Below are positions 1 to 11,107 of a DNA stretch of 64,000 bases, piece after piece; within the stretch, counting starts at the first letter, position 1; each line of letters starts with the position of its first letter. A program made the position numbers and the translations under genes. Under the pieces are notes generated by a model. It was not told where the DNA came from, ran no database searches, and saw only the letters and a list, made by a program, of their open reading frames with translations. This DNA comes from Rhynchopus sp. YZ270_cl-10. Taxonomy: Eukaryota; Euglenozoa; Diplonemea; Diplonemida; Diplonemidae. The stretch is taken from assembly GCA_964035575.1 (NCBI GenBank), contig OZ037853.1, positions 838,501-902,500 of the forward strand, in the 5' to 3' direction.

Positions 1-2370
1 ACGGTATGCAACATTCTAAAATCGCGCTTTAAAATTGCACTATTTTACAGGCAAACAATGTCATGGGAAGGGTGTGAAAGCTTGCGCCGCAGGCGCACGG
101 TACGCTACTTTTATTCTTTTCGCCACATATTTTTTCTCACTCATAGTTGGGTTCAAGCTCCGTCCGTCAAATGGAGCTCAACGAACCCTTTTTTGCGGAG
201 CAAAAAAGGAAAAATGGCGCCGCAGGCAAAAAAATTTTAAGGTACAGCCTGGATGGTGCGGTCAGCAACCCAGTTCCCAAGGGTACTGCGTACTCCCGTG
301 GTTCAACCACGGTTCTTTCCCCCATATTTCCCCCCGAAATCCAAATCTATATTTTTTTTTTCCCCCCGAAAAATTTCAGAATTAGGTTTTTGAACCTACT
401 TCTGAGTACCAAGCTAATACCCTGATCCCGGTTTTTCCGGTTTTTTCCGGTTTTTCCCACCCACACAAAAATAATGATGAAAAGTCACAAAAAAATGCCA
501 GCGACCCCAAAATTCTACCCAGCCCCAGGTCTAAACCCACCAGCTCTTTGAACGACTTTTTCTGACTTCCATAGCCAGTGTTTGTGCGGCACAAAGATCC
601 GCCAGGGGGAGGAAACTGAGGCGTCGCTCTTCGCCAATAAACGCGTTAATATACTCCTCACAGCTGTGATATAAAATCGAACATTTTCACAGCCAAACTA
701 TGACATGGTAGGGCTACTGCTCATAAATTTTGGCTGCGCCACAGGCGCAGCCACGGTACGCTACTTTTTTATGATTGCCGATCCCTTATTCTTGCTCGAT
801 ATGAGGAGGTTGGGCTGCTGGGGGGGGGGTGGGTGGGAACCGGACTTCCTTCAGGTCCGGTCCAGGTCTGGTCCAAAAAAATTTTTTTCGGTGACATGAC
901 ACTTGTGACATATCGTAGGAAATCTTTTAGTATGCGCGAAGACGATTCTTGTGCTCCTCATTCTCCCCACACTATGTCAATACAACAGGTTAGACCGTTT
1001 GGTCTGGGAGGGTTTGGGGTTTCTTCTTTCTCTCAGTTCAATCTTGAACAATTTCGAGAGGAGTTTTATTTATTTTTCAAAAAAAAAAAAAAAAAAAAAA
1101 AGAAAGTTTAGAAGGGAGTAGGTTTCATCGTCAGAAGAACCCACCCTATTCAAACCCAAACCTTTGTATTGTAGTGTGATCTGGGGTGAGGAAGCGTTCC
1201 AACTTTTCAACCTCTTCCCCAATTTACCTTTCACGCCTTTTTTACCCTCCCCCGTTTTAGAATCAACAGAGAGTGTACGTTAAGATTTTTTTCAAAAATC
1301 CCGAATCTCAATTTTTTTTTTTTTTTTGAAAAAACCGGAAACCGGGAAAACCCGGTTTTCAAAACCGGAAAACCGGGTCAAACTTAACCCCTGGTAGTAC
1401 AAGGGGGCATGGGCGTGAAATGGGTGGCAAGGGAGAGTTTCCAAGGTGACGACCCGGCGCACACCTAACCACAGGGTGGAAAACACGAAAAAACACGAAA
1501 AATAGTTGCTCTTCCAAAAATTACCTGAACAGAAAATCGCAATATTGGGGTATTGAGGCCAGAAAAACTATTTAATTTTTTCAGTCTACCCTAACAGTCC
1601 AGGAGCCACATATGTGGCTCTGCTAATGGCGCCAATATATACGGGGTTCTACTTGGACTTTTTGACCGACTCTTTTCCTTGAAACGATTTTGTGGCGAAT
1701 CTTTCAAATAAAGCAAAAATCGAGAACATTCTCACACCAGAATCCCCCCCACCGGATGTCGCCAGCGAGGCACTAAAACCAGAAAACCGTTTTTACCCAT
1801 AGCAAGTTCCACTATAGTGGCGCACGAATGCCACACGTTGGTAGGGGTAATGGGGTTCTACTCATTTTCGTAAAAACATTTTTTTTTTCTGTGTGACAAG
1901 AATAAGGCAAGAATCGACAACTTTCGTGAAAATGTCATGTCGTTGGATGCTGGAGGGAGGTGGGTCAACCCTAGGAAAACGACTTTTTTTGGCGCTCACC
2001 CCAAAATCACCCCCTGCCTCGTGACTTCGCCCTGCAAACAGAATTCTACTTAAAATCGTAAAATAAATTATATTTCGTAAGAATTGATGTCGATCTTTTA
2101 GATAAAGCCAAAATCTAGCAGTTTTGATGATTAGGTTAGTGCAGCCGTAACAAGGAGAACACAGGGTAAAATCCCTTGGTTTTCCCTTGCTGTACTGTAT
2201 GTGTTAAAAAGTGTGTATTGGTGTACGGGAGAGACGCGCGTTTAAAGTTGCAACATTTTTAGGCTGATTGACGTGGGCCTGGCATGCCCCATTTTTCACT
2301 TTTTACCACCGATTTAATTCGATCACCATCGAACACTGGGAAAATTTCTTGGTCAGTTTGGGGTATAACA
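1..2370. other. Gene-free repeat-rich stretch
   Basis: No supported gene. The stretch holds homopolymer runs (A-run at 1079-1101, T-run near 1312-1327), short inverted repeats of the CCGGTTTT type near 430-460 and 1330-1380, and two related ~100-bp segments (30-110 and 670-770) that both carry the dispersed GCGCC-GCA-GGCGC hairpin followed by ACGGTACGCTACTTTT. The ORFs here are short, overlap in several frames and run through homopolymers, so I do not call them genes. Confidence 0.6.
178..322 (-). repeat. Fragment of hAT-N1 element (reverse orientation)
   Basis: About 145 bp match, in reverse complement, the internal part of the hAT-like elements at 7504-9249 and 9406-10153. Shared landmarks are the hairpin TTTTTTGCGGAGCAAAAAA, the ATGGCGCCGCAGGC box, the phrase GGTGCGGTCAGCAACCCAGT and the hairpin CCGTGGTTCAACCACGG. 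The element's terminal inverted repeats are not present, so this is an internal fragment or a relative. Confidence 0.6.
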
Positions 2371-2644
2371 CGTGTATGACCTAATTTTAGGTGGTCAGAA
2401 GTGGAGTCTGACCCCCGTGCCCACATCATTTTTGAGCATGTTTTTTGGTTTTCCTCAGCACAACGTAGGAGAAGGCGAACTGTTTACAAGGAGGGACAGG
2501 GTCGAGCGTGAGTGGGTCACTGCAGTGGCTCACGATACACTGAACGGGTTTGCGGCTGGGAGGGAAACGTTTCCACTGTTACAGGCAAGTCACAAGGGTG
2601 GTGACTTGTGTGGGAGAAATGGGTACGGACAAGACTGTATGCGT

Positions 2645-2930
2645 TTAGTCCCAAGAGCCTTCACTGATGTCAGAGTCGTGATGCTCAGCATCATCATCAA
2701 CCTTGGGGTCCTCAGCTGTCGCGTCGCAGTCAATAGCTCCCGCACGCTCCTTCTCCTCCTGCACCAGCTTCTCCTCATCCCACCAACCATTCTCTTGTGG
2801 CGGCTTGCCCTCGCGCAAACTGCGTGCTACGACCACAAGCTTGTGCAGCTTTGGTGCAACTAGCCAGTTGCGCCTCTTCTCGCTCATCCACCCATCGTAC
2901 TGAAGATGCGCTCAGCATGTTGAGGCACAA
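2645..2930 (-). pseudogene. hAT transposase C-terminal remnant
   Basis: On the minus strand a short reading gives ERIFSTMGG, the hallmark of the hAT dimerisation region (consensus SER.FS..G). A neighbouring frame, one base shifted, continues with MSEKRRNWLVAPKLHKLVVV, which resembles the hAT pattern of a basic patch followed by a leucine-rich helix. It then runs into an acidic tail and stops at 2645. The frame change between the two parts means it is broken. Only the extreme C-terminal part is recognisable; no DDE core was found nearby. The window also has three families of hAT-type non-autonomous elements, so hAT machinery was once active in this genome. The family call rests on one short motif. 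Confidence 0.4.
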
Positions 2931-2999
2931 ATGGAACTCAGGGGAAGAGCTGTGTGCTGTGGACAGAGAGGCCAGGGTTTGGGGTGCTGTGTGAGCTAC

Positions 3000-4330
3000 A
3001 AACGCTCCCCTTCCCTCCTTAGATCTAACAAACATTACCCGTTATCTTGCAAGAACTTGCCCAATTCTGCAAATTGACCCACCACTGCACGGGCGGCTTC
3101 CAAAAATGCAAATAAGGACCCTTTTCCACAACCTTCCTTCACAGAAGGGTCAATTTTACAAACCCGGATTTTGAGGAAAATTTTAGCCGAAAATGGGCCC
3201 ACGTATAAGTGACCGGGCTCGTATTTCCCAAAATTTAAGTGGTCAAAAAAATCCAACACAAATCCAATTTTCGAGATTGACCCCACCACTGCACGGGCGA
3301 ATCCCAAAAATGTAAATAAAGACGTTTTTGGCCCAAAATAAATCTGCCAAAATTGTGTCCCGGATTGGATTTTGGACTCCGGACCCCATATTTAGAAATA
3401 GCCCTGTGTTCTAAACAATGAGCATCACAGCGGTTGACCCTGGTATTTTTGGTCTTTTTTGAAAATCTCAGCTCAAAAAATACCAAAAAAAAAAAAAAAA
3501 TACAGGCGTATCATCCTTGCGTGACCCCCCCAAATTCTAAAATCTGTGGACAGCGTGCTCTGACATAGGTTGTACTCATTAAAAAACCGGTAAAAAATAC
3601 AAGTAATGTGTGATGGTCAAAAGTGCAAAATTCCTTCGCCAATGCATTATTTGGGCATTTGTTATACCTGGAGAATATGGTCAGATCACTCTTCAGACCA
3701 CCAGCCAACGAAATATACCGTAATTGTACAGAGGTTGGACAGTACAAAAGTTGGGGCTTTTGGCCAACTTGGCCTGGTGTTGAACGCCGCATCCCCCGCC
3801 ACAATGGGCATAAATGTCCTCTTGGTCCGTAAAGGGTTAAAAAGAGTGTCTCACGATACACATACAACCACTCGCGATTGGATAGATATTATAACAAAGG
3901 GAATTCAGAACAAAACAACACCCTGCCCACACACTAAATTGCCATGCTTCAAGAGCATGCCTGCCGGGCCAAAAATTACTGTGGCAAAAAGGCAACAAGA
4001 CCACCCACAAAGAGTGTGAATTGTATTGGATGGACAGGGGTTTGCACAGTGATGATGTTACTACGACTAGGTTTTTGGCGATATTACATGTGCATGTTAC
4101 ATGCCATGCCGTGACATGCTGCTTCATGGTATACGCATGTCATAGAATGTCGCGATTTTTTACGATTCGTATTTCGGGTTTTGCGAATTTTGTTCCAGAA
4201 AAGTACACCCCAAAAATGGCAAAAAAGGTGACATTTTACGTCAAAACACCGCTAAAAGTTACTCTCGGCCGATTTCAGGGGGGTTGTGGGCACCTGTGGG
4301 GGCTCCCTCCCTGGTGTGGGCCAGCGATCA
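3000..4330. repeat. Dispersed repeats incl. GACCCCACCACTGC satellite-like units
   Basis: Two units about 205 bp apart (near 3070 and 3278) carry the phrase GACC(C)CACCACTGCACGGGCG followed by a CAAATAAAGG/A-like tail. The same phrase recurs at 26225, 48195 and, as three tandem diverged units, at 59023-59400. Positions 3835-4030 are a direct copy of 6075-6275 (shared GAATTCAGAACAAAACAACA and CATGCTTC.AGAGCATGCCTG). No gene is supported. Confidence 0.55.
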
Positions 4331-5110
4331 ACGACATAATATGGGAAAAAAAAAACGATCGTTTTTTTTTTTCCTTCACGATCGTGAAGAAAAAGGTGCT
4401 TTTTTTTCACGATCGTGAAGAAAAAAAAAAAAAAAAAAAACGATCGTTTTTTTTTTTTCTTCACGATCGTGAAAAAAAAAAAAAAAAAAAAAAGTACGAT
4501 CACTTTTTCCCAGATCCGTAAAAAAAAAAAAAAACACGGGTCGGGAAAGATCTTTTTTTTTTTTTTTTTTTTCGAGAAAAAAAATCCTCTTCTCCCGAAA
4601 AAAAAAAAAAAAAAAAGATTTTTGGGAGAAAAAAAAAAAAGAGAAAAGATTTGAAAATCCTGGAAAAATCCTGAAAAATCCTGGAAAAATCCATGAAATT
4701 TCATGAAAAATCTCGAGATCTTGAGAAATCTTTGAAAAAAAAAAAAAAGATTTTCAAAATCTTTTTTTTTTTTTTTCCCAAAAAGATTTTTCAAAATCCC
4801 AAAAATCTTTTTTATCTTTTTTTTGAGAAAAAAAAGATTTTCAAGATCTTTTTCATCTTTTTTTCTCTTTTTTTCCTTTTTTTTTCAGGATTTTTCAAAG
4901 ATCTCAAAGATCTCGAGAGATCCTGAAAAAAAAAGACAAAAATCCTGAAAATCTTGATTTTTTTTTTTTTCTCTCGAAAAAAGACAAAAAAAGACAAAAG
5001 ATCTTTCCTGACCCGTGAAAAAAAAAAAAAAAAAACGATCGTTTTCACCCTATGAAAAAAATTCGATTTCGTGACAAATCCAAAAATTCAGTGACAAAAA
5101 AATGTCAATG
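4330..5110. repeat. Low-complexity block with CGATCG palindromes
   Basis: Long A and T runs alternate with the palindromes AACGATCGTT and TTCACGATCGTGAA (several copies between 4355 and 4500, again near 5036), followed by TCCTGGAAAAATCC-type and AAAGATTTTCAAAATC-type short inverted repeats. Almost every segment can fold on itself. The open frames are translations of homopolymers (poly-K and poly-F) and are not coding. Confidence 0.8.
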
Positions 5111-6930
5111 AAAAAATGGATTTTGTCAAGGAAACCGAACTTTTTGTCAAGGAAAAAGTCGTGACAGAAATGGATTTTGTCAAGAAACCAAATTTTTTGT
5201 CACGGAAAAAGTCGTGACAGGGCACTGGGTACTGGGTACACTGGATACAAGGAAAAAAGTCGTGAAAGAGCAACCACAGCTCCACATGACAAACACAAAA
5301 GTGTCCAGTCACGTGGGGCATGCACTGAGGAGATAATGATCCAACAATTTACAAGAAATATTACTTAACCTACTGCTGGAAATTGCCAGGTCGTAGTAAC
5401 ACACAAAGTGTGCCTCCGTTCGGGAAGACCGGATATTCTAGAGACCAAAAAGGCCTCAAGAATATCTTCCGGTAGTCAAGGTATAACCGAATGAACGGCC
5501 CAAGACCCCCGTGTGGAGAAGTTAAATGTTGTAATGCTATCAGGTAGAAACTGCGACGACTGTCTTACCCTCCTCAATGCATGGTGGAAGATGTCTTTAC
5601 AACAAATATCCTGTACCCAGGTACCAGGTTCCCAGACCCACGTAGTACCACGTCGCAGTACTACGCAAAATTTACCACCAGACCCTGTCTTCGTGCACCT
5701 GAAGTACAACGCCGCAGACAGGCCAAACATGCGTTGGACTCAGAGGAATGCCTGCTGTGCAGTGTATCAAACATGAGAACCAACTCCCAGCAACAAGGGG
5801 CGCCTTTTGGCGGGCGTTGTTGAGGGTGTTTGGGGTGCAAAGTTTTCCACAATTTTGATGCGCGGGTACAGAAGTGTTATCTTGTTCTTTCATCTCTAGG
5901 AATGTAAATGTCAATCGCGTTTAACTACCACTAGGGCTTGTTCAGTGAACCCACAAGGGGTCGAAGGGGGTTGGTTATCCCGTATCTATCAAAGGTTGTG
6001 TCGACCAGGCGAATCCACTATGTTACGCTGTATGATGATAAATCCGAAGAAATAACAGTGCATAGCAACTGCAGGAAGTTTGTTAAAAAGAGTGCCTCAC
6101 GCTACACAACCACCACCCGCGATTGACTTAGATGTTACAACAACGAGAATTCAGAACAAAACAACACCCTGCCCCATACACACTAAATTGTCATGCTTCG
6201 AGAGCATGCCTGGGCCAAAATTACTATGACGAAAAGGCAACAAGGCCACCCACAAGGAGTGTGAATTGTGCACTGGTTTCTGGGGGAACAAACAATATTT
6301 TCTTGTGTCTAGTCCTCCGGAAGCAGAGGACAGACTTTCCGGAAGGTTTCCAAAGTCGAATTTCTTGCACTAGCTATGCTCCCTGGTTAATGGCAATAGC
6401 AGTGACTTACAAAGTGTTCCCACCCCCCTTTCCACCACCATAATAACCGAACTCTGCTCACAATCTGAATCTGCTTCCGTCGCATGCGCTGGTGGATTCG
6501 ATCTGTTTTGGTGTGTGTAATGGAATGTATGGGTGAGGGTTGGGGTATTAGGTATAGAAACTTGCGCACCCATTAATTTTTTACCGAATGAAAATGAAAA
6601 TCTGCAATGAGTGTCTGCTGCATATCATTTAGTGGGGCTGGCCTCTGGCCAGAGGCGTGCAAGCCTGACCGTGTTCGCGATATACTAAGTCTTGCATAAT
6701 TATATAGGTGTACTAAACAAGCTGCGTTCTTGATATTTGCGTAAACATCATTTCTGTGCAATAGCCTTCGGGCAATAGATGAGTACGATGACCTACCGTG
6801 CAGATGCTTGGCATTGACAGGCACGAAGACAGGGTCAGGTGGTGATTTTTCCGGTGTCGCATTCCCTCAATGTGTGGGGTCACCCACACTTGAGGTCATG
6901 CCACTGCATGGGTCTGTGTACTTGGGTATC
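5110..6930. other. Repeat-rich stretch without supported gene
   Basis: Holds a ~60-bp direct repeat at 5100-5215 (TTTTGTCAAGGAAACC and AAAAAGTCGTGACAG phrases), the second copy of a ~200-bp repeat (6075-6275; the other is 3835-4030), and short GGTACC/CTGGGTAC-like patches. Open frames between 5476 and 5914 exist on both strands but match nothing I recognise. Confidence 0.5.
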
Positions 6931-7011
6931 TGGTTACCTGGTTACCTGGTTACCTGGTTACCTGGTTACCTGGTTACCTGGTTACCTGGTTACCTGGTTA
7001 CCTGGTTACCT
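6931..7011. repeat. 8-bp microsatellite (TGGTTACC)n
   Basis: About ten near-perfect tandem copies of TGGTTACC. The unit is related to short GGTACC-like patches elsewhere in the window (5230, 37335, 50090), which look like potential seeds for expansion. Confidence 0.95.
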
Positions 7012-8169
7012 GCATACCTGCCACCCTCGACCGTCATCGCCCAGCGGCCAGTCGTTCCCGGTCATTGCCCGTTTCTTTCTTTTGTTTCGGACGGTCAGTG
7101 ATGGTCATGGCGGCGACAGGTCTACCAAGGCATCGACCGGCAGCCGCCACCATATTTTTTTTGTTGTACGATTTCAAGAGTGCCGCAGTGTGGGGTAGTC
7201 TTGTTCCCTTAACGCTCCGTTCCCACCTCTCCCTTCCCTTCCCTTCCCTCCTCACCCCACTGAATAAATTATGCGAAAATTTCTCTCGTTAGGAGGGTTT
7301 GCACAGCTTCCATTAGCAAAATTGTGTAATGTGTGCATGCCGGGCACACCCATCTTTTAAGTTTATTTTTGTTTCCCTTTTTTTTTTGCCCCTATTTTCT
7401 TCTTCTTCGATGCATCGTGCTTGGCAGGCTTCGTTAACAAAAATGTCATTCTGCACCACCTCACAGACATTACATTTCTTATTATTCCACAATTAAAACT
7501 AAACAGTGTTTCCCACGGTGAGATTTTGGGGTGAGAAATCTCACAAAAAAAAAAAAAAAAAAAAAGTGAGGTGAGAAATCTCACCTGCAGGAAAAAAAAA
7601 AAAAAAAAATCATGGTTGAACCACGGGAGTACCATGGGGAACTGGGTTGCTGACCGCACCATCCAGGCTGTACCTCAATATTTTTTTGCCTGCGGCGCCA
7701 TTTTCCCTTTTTTGCTCCGCAAAAAAGGGTTAGGTGTGTGACTATGTGCTGTAAAAAGATAGATTTTTACACTGTACCCTAATTTTTTTTCGCCTGCGGC
7801 GCCATTTGTTTGATTTTTTTTTGCTCCGCAAAAATCCCTATGTTCCCAATGTCCCTGGTCGGCAGTGCTGAGAAATTTTGGGCACAAGAACAAGCTGACC
7901 CCCCAATCTTCCAACGACAGTGACATTTATGTCAACAATTTTTAGAAATGTTGCGTACCGTGGCTTCGCTTGGGTGCCATGCCTGCCATGACTGCCGTTT
8001 ATTTTGTAAATGTACTGAGTTTACTGATAATTCGTATACCACGTGTGCCTGGTGCAAATATCAATGAAGTGCCGAACTCCGAGAAATTCTCACATTCCGC
8101 CGGAGGCCCCCAACTTGAGCTAAGGTGGGGACCCGGGCGCGCGAAGCGCGCCCGGGCTCGCCACACCTA

Positions 8170-9179
8170 AAGGGACGGTGGACCTATTATCCACCCTAAA
8201 ATTTCAGATTTTCGCTTTCAGACCAAATTTTAAGTCGATTAAAAATTGTTATTATCCCGCTGCTATCCCGCTGTTATCCCGCTGCTATCCCGGTCACTCT
8301 TTCCCCCCCTTTTTACCCTTAAACATGCACAATCCTGTAAACCAGAGATACGCTCCACGTGTGGAACGTATGGAAATCCATACGTGAATTATTTTTGAAA
8401 AGGTAGAATCCATACGTGTCCATACGGAGGTAATTTGGGTTTTGGATTGGGGCTGGGGTGGGGGTAGGTGAGGGGCGGGGGCTCCGACCCGCCTCTCACC
8501 TACCCCCCCACAGAATTCTACTCGTAGGGGACAATTTTCATCAATTTAACCGGAATGGGGGAATGCAGCATGGCGAAAGAAAAAGTAGCGTACCGTGCGC
8601 CTGCGGCGCTAGCTAACGTGTTGCGGAACCTCTGGAAACTCACAGGGAGGCCGTGATGGTGATTGAAGACGACGAGACTGAGGACGACGATGCGAGCTTT
8701 TGGCAGCAAAGCCACCAAAAGCCCTCCCTAAGGGAAAAAAGCGCCTGGACGCGATGTTCAACGCACAAGGCAAAGGTGCGCAAAGGGGAGGTGAAGGAGG
8801 AGCTGCTGCAGGTGAAGGAAGAGGTCTTGGAGGTGGAGCAGCCAGACAGCCCTGTGGACTCTGAGGTGATGGAGATAGATGCCCCAGCAGCAGAAGTACA
8901 AGCAGCCCAACCTGCCCAACCAGCCCCACCATCATCCTCAGACCCTCTGCCCCAGCTGCAACGCCAGGAAGGAAGATGGCCTTGCTGCAGCCTGCGCTGG
9001 CAAAACCGGCATGAAAGCGAGCACGCAAACTGGCCGAACGCCAGAATCCCACCCCAAATTTTTAATAAAATTTTTTTTACCATCCCAAAAGTTAAAAAGT
9101 TAAAATTTAACTCCAAAACAGGGGGACCTATTATCCTAGGGATAATAGGTCTACCCGGATAATAGGTCCACCCCCCCTT
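8170..9179. mobile_element. TA-inserting TIR transposon nested in hAT-N1 copy 1
   Basis: Terminal inverted repeats of about 23 bp begin AAGGG and share GGTGGACCTATTATCC; the right end is the reverse complement with two mismatches. The element is flanked by TA on both sides, and the empty site ...CACACC-TA-TACAAAAA... is visible in hAT-N1 copy 2 at about 10080. TA duplication suggests the Tc1/mariner superfamily (family knowledge; no transposase seen). A further palindrome GACCTATTATCCTAGGGATA sits just inside the right end. The interior is GC-rich and contains an acidic, glutamine- and proline-rich ORF. Confidence 0.9.
8656..9162 (+). CDS. Acidic 168-aa ORF inside the TA transposon
   Basis: The frame starts at ATG 8656 and runs to 9162, into the right terminal repeat. 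It is rich in E, D, Q, P and A: an N-terminal acidic stretch (IEDDETEDDDASF), a KEEL/KEEV-containing middle and a QPAQPAPPSSSD stretch. It has no transposase motif and no recognised domain. It is GC-richer than its surroundings, so one possibility is a fragment of a host gene captured by the transposon; another is that it is not translated. The last ~40 codons are transposon end sequence. Confidence 0.25.
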   Translation: MVIEDDETEDDDASFWQQSHQKPSLREKSAWTRCSTHKAKVRKGEVKEELLQVKEEVLEVEQPDSPVDSEVMEIDAPAAEVQAAQPAQPAPPSSSDPLPQLQRQEGRWPCCSLRWQNRHESEHANWPNARIPPQIFNKIFFTIPKVKKLKFNSKTGGPIILGIIGLPG

Positions 9180-9249
9180 TATACAAAAACCCGCAAAACC
9201 GCAAAATCTCACCTATTTTCAGAGTTAGGTGAGATGCTGGGAAACACTG

Positions 9250-9405
9250 AAACTAAACAAAAAAAAAATATAGTGGAGTTCATCCTCGGGTGTCTACACT
9301 AATACAACCAAGTTTTCAAACAAAAAACAGTGGAGATTGCACAACTGTGGCAACACAACCGAGGCAACTACAGTAACACCACTCCAACAATTTATCAAAA
9401 AAGAA
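9250..9405. repeat. Dispersed TGGAGTTCATCCTCGGGTGT repeat
   Basis: The 156 bp between the two hAT-N1 copies carry the phrase GTGGAGTTCATCCTCGGGTG followed by CTACACTAATACAACCAAGT and a TGTGGCAACACAACC segment. Related copies lie at 19798, 20300-20410, 21648, 37930-38010 and, inverted, near 18990-19055. This is a dispersed repeat of unknown type that was already present when copy 2 inserted. Confidence 0.6.
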
Positions 9406-9495
9406 CAGTGTTTCCCACGGTGAGATTTTGGGGTGAGAAATCTCACAAAAAAAAAAAAAAAAAAAAAAAGTGAGGTGAGAAATCTCACCTGCAGG

Positions 9496-9527
<32 letters not shown>

Positions 9528-10153
9528 GGTTGAACCACGGGAGTACCATGGGGAACTGGGTTGCTGACCGCACCATTCAGGCTGTACCTCAATTTTTTTT
9601 TGCCTGCGGCGCCATTTTCCCTTTTTTGCTCCGCAAAAAAGGGTTAGGTGTGTGACTTTGTGCTGTAAAAAGATAGATTTTTACACTGTACCCTAATTTT
9701 TTTTCGCCTGCGGCGCCATTTGTTTGATTTTTTTTTTGCTCCGCAAAAATCCCTATGTTCCCAATGTCCCTGGTCAGCAGTGCTGAGAAAATTTTGGGCA
9801 CAAAAACAAGCTGACCCCCCAATCTTCCAACGACAGTGACATTCATGTCAACAATTTTTAGAAATGTTGCGTACCGTGGCTTCGCTTGGGTGCCATGCCT
9901 GCCATGACTGCCGTTTATTTTGTAAATGTACTGAGTTTACTGATAATTCGTATACCACGTGTGCCTGGTGCAAATATCAATGAAGTGCCGAACTCCGAGA
10001 AATTCTCACATTCCGCCGGAGGCCCCCAACTTGAGCTAAGGTGGGGACCCGGGCGCGCGAAGCGCGCCCGGGCTCGCCACACCTATACAAAAACCCGCAA
10101 AACCGCAAAATCTCACCTATTTTCAGAGTTAGGTGAGATGCTGGGAAACACTG
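9406..10153. mobile_element. hAT-N1 copy 2 (748 bp, no nested insert)
   Basis: Same CAGTGTTTCCCA/TGGGAAACACTG ends as copy 1, flanked by a perfect 8-bp duplication AAAAAGAA (9398-9405 and 10154-10161). Its interior is nearly identical to copy 1, including the GCTCCGCAAAAA hairpins and the GGCGCGCGAAGCGCGCC palindrome, but lacks the TA element. It therefore shows the empty site of the nested insertion. The different target duplications show that the two copies arose by separate transpositions. Confidence 0.93.
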
Positions 10154-11107
10154 AAAAAGAACAAAAAAAAAAAAACAAAACCATTTTCCCCAAGAAACCA
10201 ACATGATGAATATTCCCCGCAAGACAGGGCATCAAACCATACTTCAAGTCTAAGGTGACGCGTAAGCTGGCTTAGGGTCATCTTATAGACCTATTCTCCT
10301 TTGCTTTCTTCTGTCAAACTTTCCTTTTATTGGTCGCAAAATCATTTGTGAGTACTTCCTGTGTGGGCATTGTTTACAGGTGGTGCTGAGCGGCGTGGGA
10401 TAGGCGTGACCGCGAACAGCATGTGGTCAGTGAAGCTGCCCAGTACGCACACCCCATTTACAACTAAAAGAGTGTCCCTTTGTGCTGTTGTATACTCTGT
10501 GGGGGGCAAGCTTTTCAGTAGACATCAAAGATGTGTAAAAAACACACCTATTCTCCCTCACTACCGTACCAAACTGTTTGTAGGTGTTTGAGACTGTCAT
10601 TCGCATCAGGAATTATGCGAGCTCGCAGAATTCGCCTGTTAGCTATTTCCCTGCTTCTCACGTCATTTCAAAAGGGCGTGTAACAGCGATTTGCAGAGCT
10701 TTAAAACAAAGACAAAAACCAAAACCAAAACCCAATAAACCCCCAGTCCTTACCTCCCCCTTTCTTCTCACTGCTGCCTTTCTCGCCCGTTCCCTGTGTA
10801 CCATGGCTTAGTGAGACACCTTTGAGTGTGATGACCGTGGGATGTATCTTTTCTGTGATGCAAAGGGTTGAGACCACACTGCGAGCCAACCTCAACGACT
10901 GCGCCTTCTACTCTGCATGCACATCGCTGTGGCAGCAGCGACGAGCAGCCGATGAGTCGCATGCGTTCCTCTGTTGCGTTGTCAACCACTGGAAGCTGTT
11001 TTGACTGCACCGAATCTTGTGTGACCCTGGTCGATGGCTCAAAATTATCCTGTTTATTTCCCCCACACTTCTTCACCTTCTCCACATCACCATCACCCTC
11101 CGTTACC
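10154..11107. other. 5' flank of LRR gene copy A
   Basis: The segment 10563-10660 and 10843-11107 is paralogous to 12630-12725 and 12728-12997 upstream of copy B; 182 bp (about 10661-10842) are extra here. The conserved part includes a small ORF (intact only in copy B) and ends with CACTTCTTCACCTTCTCC just before the start codon. The close match over a non-coding flank shows that the A and B genes arose by a tandem segmental duplication of about 1.9 kb. Confidence 0.6.

Larger units (their letters stand above)
7504..9249. mobile_element. hAT-N1 copy 1 (non-autonomous hAT-like, carries nested insert)
   Basis: The ends are CAGTGTTTCCCA at the left and its reverse complement TGGGAAACACTG at the right, flanked by a perfect 8-bp target duplication AAACTAAA (7496-7503 and 9250-9257). 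Eight-base duplications and CAG-starting termini are the signature of the hAT superfamily. Subterminal GTGAGATTT/AAATCTCAC repeats and a CCGGGCGCGCGAAGCGCGCCCGG palindrome lie inside. The element is 1746 bp because a separate 1010-bp TA element sits within it (8170-9179); without that it matches copy 2 (9406-10153) almost base for base. No transposase ORF is present, so it must be mobilised in trans. Confidence 0.92.

Noticed and set aside
4021-5048. ORFs up to 180 codons rich in K and F
   Set aside because: They run through A and T homopolymers and palindromic low-complexity sequence.
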